NCBI RefSeq assembly: GCF_009828745.1
Contig: NZ_WTSX01000012.1
Coordinates: forward strand, 1-64,000
Reading direction: 5' to 3'
DNA from: Erysipelothrix anatis
GTDB taxonomy: Bacteria > Bacillota_I > Bacilli_A > Erysipelotrichales > Erysipelotrichaceae
Length of the DNA: 64,000 bases
Part shown: one piece after another, positions 63,786 to 64,000 of the stretch
Layout of the letters: each line of letters begins with the position of its first letter
Numbering within the stretch: the first letter of the stretch is position 1
Notes under the pieces: model-generated
Told to the model about the DNA's origin: nothing
Databases searched by the model: none
What the model saw: the letters and a program-made list of their open reading frames with translations, nothing else
Program-made: the position numbers and the translations under genes

Positions 63786-63804
63786 AGCCCTAGGATGTGA
63801 TAAA

Positions 63805-64000
63805 ATGCGAGTAATATTTATGGGGACGACCCCTTTTTCATGTGTAGTGCTTCAACAACTACTTGATGACAACTATGATGTTGTCGCTGTTGTGACACAA
63901 CCCGATCGCCCATTCGGACGAAAACGTGAGCTAAAAGCTTCACCAATCAAAGAATTAGCAATCGCAAATAACATTGATGTTTTACAACCTGAACGTATAC
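63805..64000 (+). CDS. fmt: methionyl-tRNA formyltransferase, 5' part only
   Basis: It formylates initiator Met-tRNA. The first 65 codons are in the window: [20 protein letters not shown] matches the conserved Fmt start (VIFMGTPxFS), then [20 protein letters not shown], the usual PDRPxGRxxxLxxSPVK loop. AGGATGTGAT lies upstream. The gene runs off the right edge. Confidence 0.92.
   Translation, partial: MRVIFMGTTPFSCVVLQQLLDDNYDVVAVVTQPDRPFGRKRELKASPIKELAIANNIDVLQPERI

Overview
The window is a gene-dense, AT-rich piece of a low-GC Gram-positive (Bacillota) chromosome. Gene content and order point to the Erysipelotrichia, probably Erysipelothrix or a close relative. This placement is inferred from protein character (Ami-type oligopeptide permease, LPxTG anchoring, T-box alaS, CIRCE/Hsp20, IreB-RuvX-DUF1292-MltG order) and not from a database search. 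There are no rRNA or tRNA genes, no insertion sequences, no prophage and no CRISPR array. Almost every transcription unit ends in a clear hairpin plus T-tract, so operon limits are easy to draw.

Layout: 0.2-4.0 kb is a carbohydrate island (orphan PTS EIIC, DUF3284 protein, small protein, GntR/UTRA regulator, ChbG-like deacetylase). 4.0-6.5 kb holds a cyclophilin, an M24 peptidase and two small uncharacterised genes. 6.6-12.9 kb couples a lipoate-protein ligase to the complete pyruvate dehydrogenase operon. 13.2-19.7 kb is a five-gene Ami/Opp oligopeptide importer with an elaborate upstream region. 19.8-23.8 kb is a MarR-controlled heterodimeric ABC exporter. 23.8-26.8 kb has an MBL-like protein, a HAD phosphatase and gpmI. 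26.9-28.8 kb encodes an LPATG-anchored surface protein with three InlB-type repeats. 28.9-30.7 kb is a second ABC exporter behind a 24-codon leader ORF. 30.8-34.6 kb is a catechol-siderophore-type iron importer with a Fur-like box.

34.7-43.7 kb carries a CBS-domain Mn-dependent pyrophosphatase, an uncharacterised DUF1538 membrane protein plus PII-like pair, the oxidative pentose phosphate genes gnd-zwf, a second phosphoglycerate mutase (gpmA), a nitroreductase and a CIRCE-controlled Hsp20. 43.8-54.0 kb holds a UMF1-type transporter, cca, a MacB/FtsX-type ABC system, a CBS-domain (CNNM/CorB-like) membrane protein, an Rrf2 regulator next to cysK, and a BusR-like GntR-RCK_C regulator. 54.0-64 kb is a conserved housekeeping run: T-box-alaS, ireB, ruvX, DUF1292, mltG, udk, greA, comEA (broken by an in-frame stop), comEC (short), holA, rpsT on the opposite strand, and the start of fmt.

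Metabolically the window describes a fermentative organism that scavenges lipoate, peptides, iron-siderophores and sugars, and that apparently is losing its competence DNA-uptake genes. The points most worth a second look are the DUF1538/PII-like pair, the leader ORF with mutually exclusive RNA pairings before the 29-kb ABC exporter, two further small ORFs coupled to transport genes, and the interrupted comEA.
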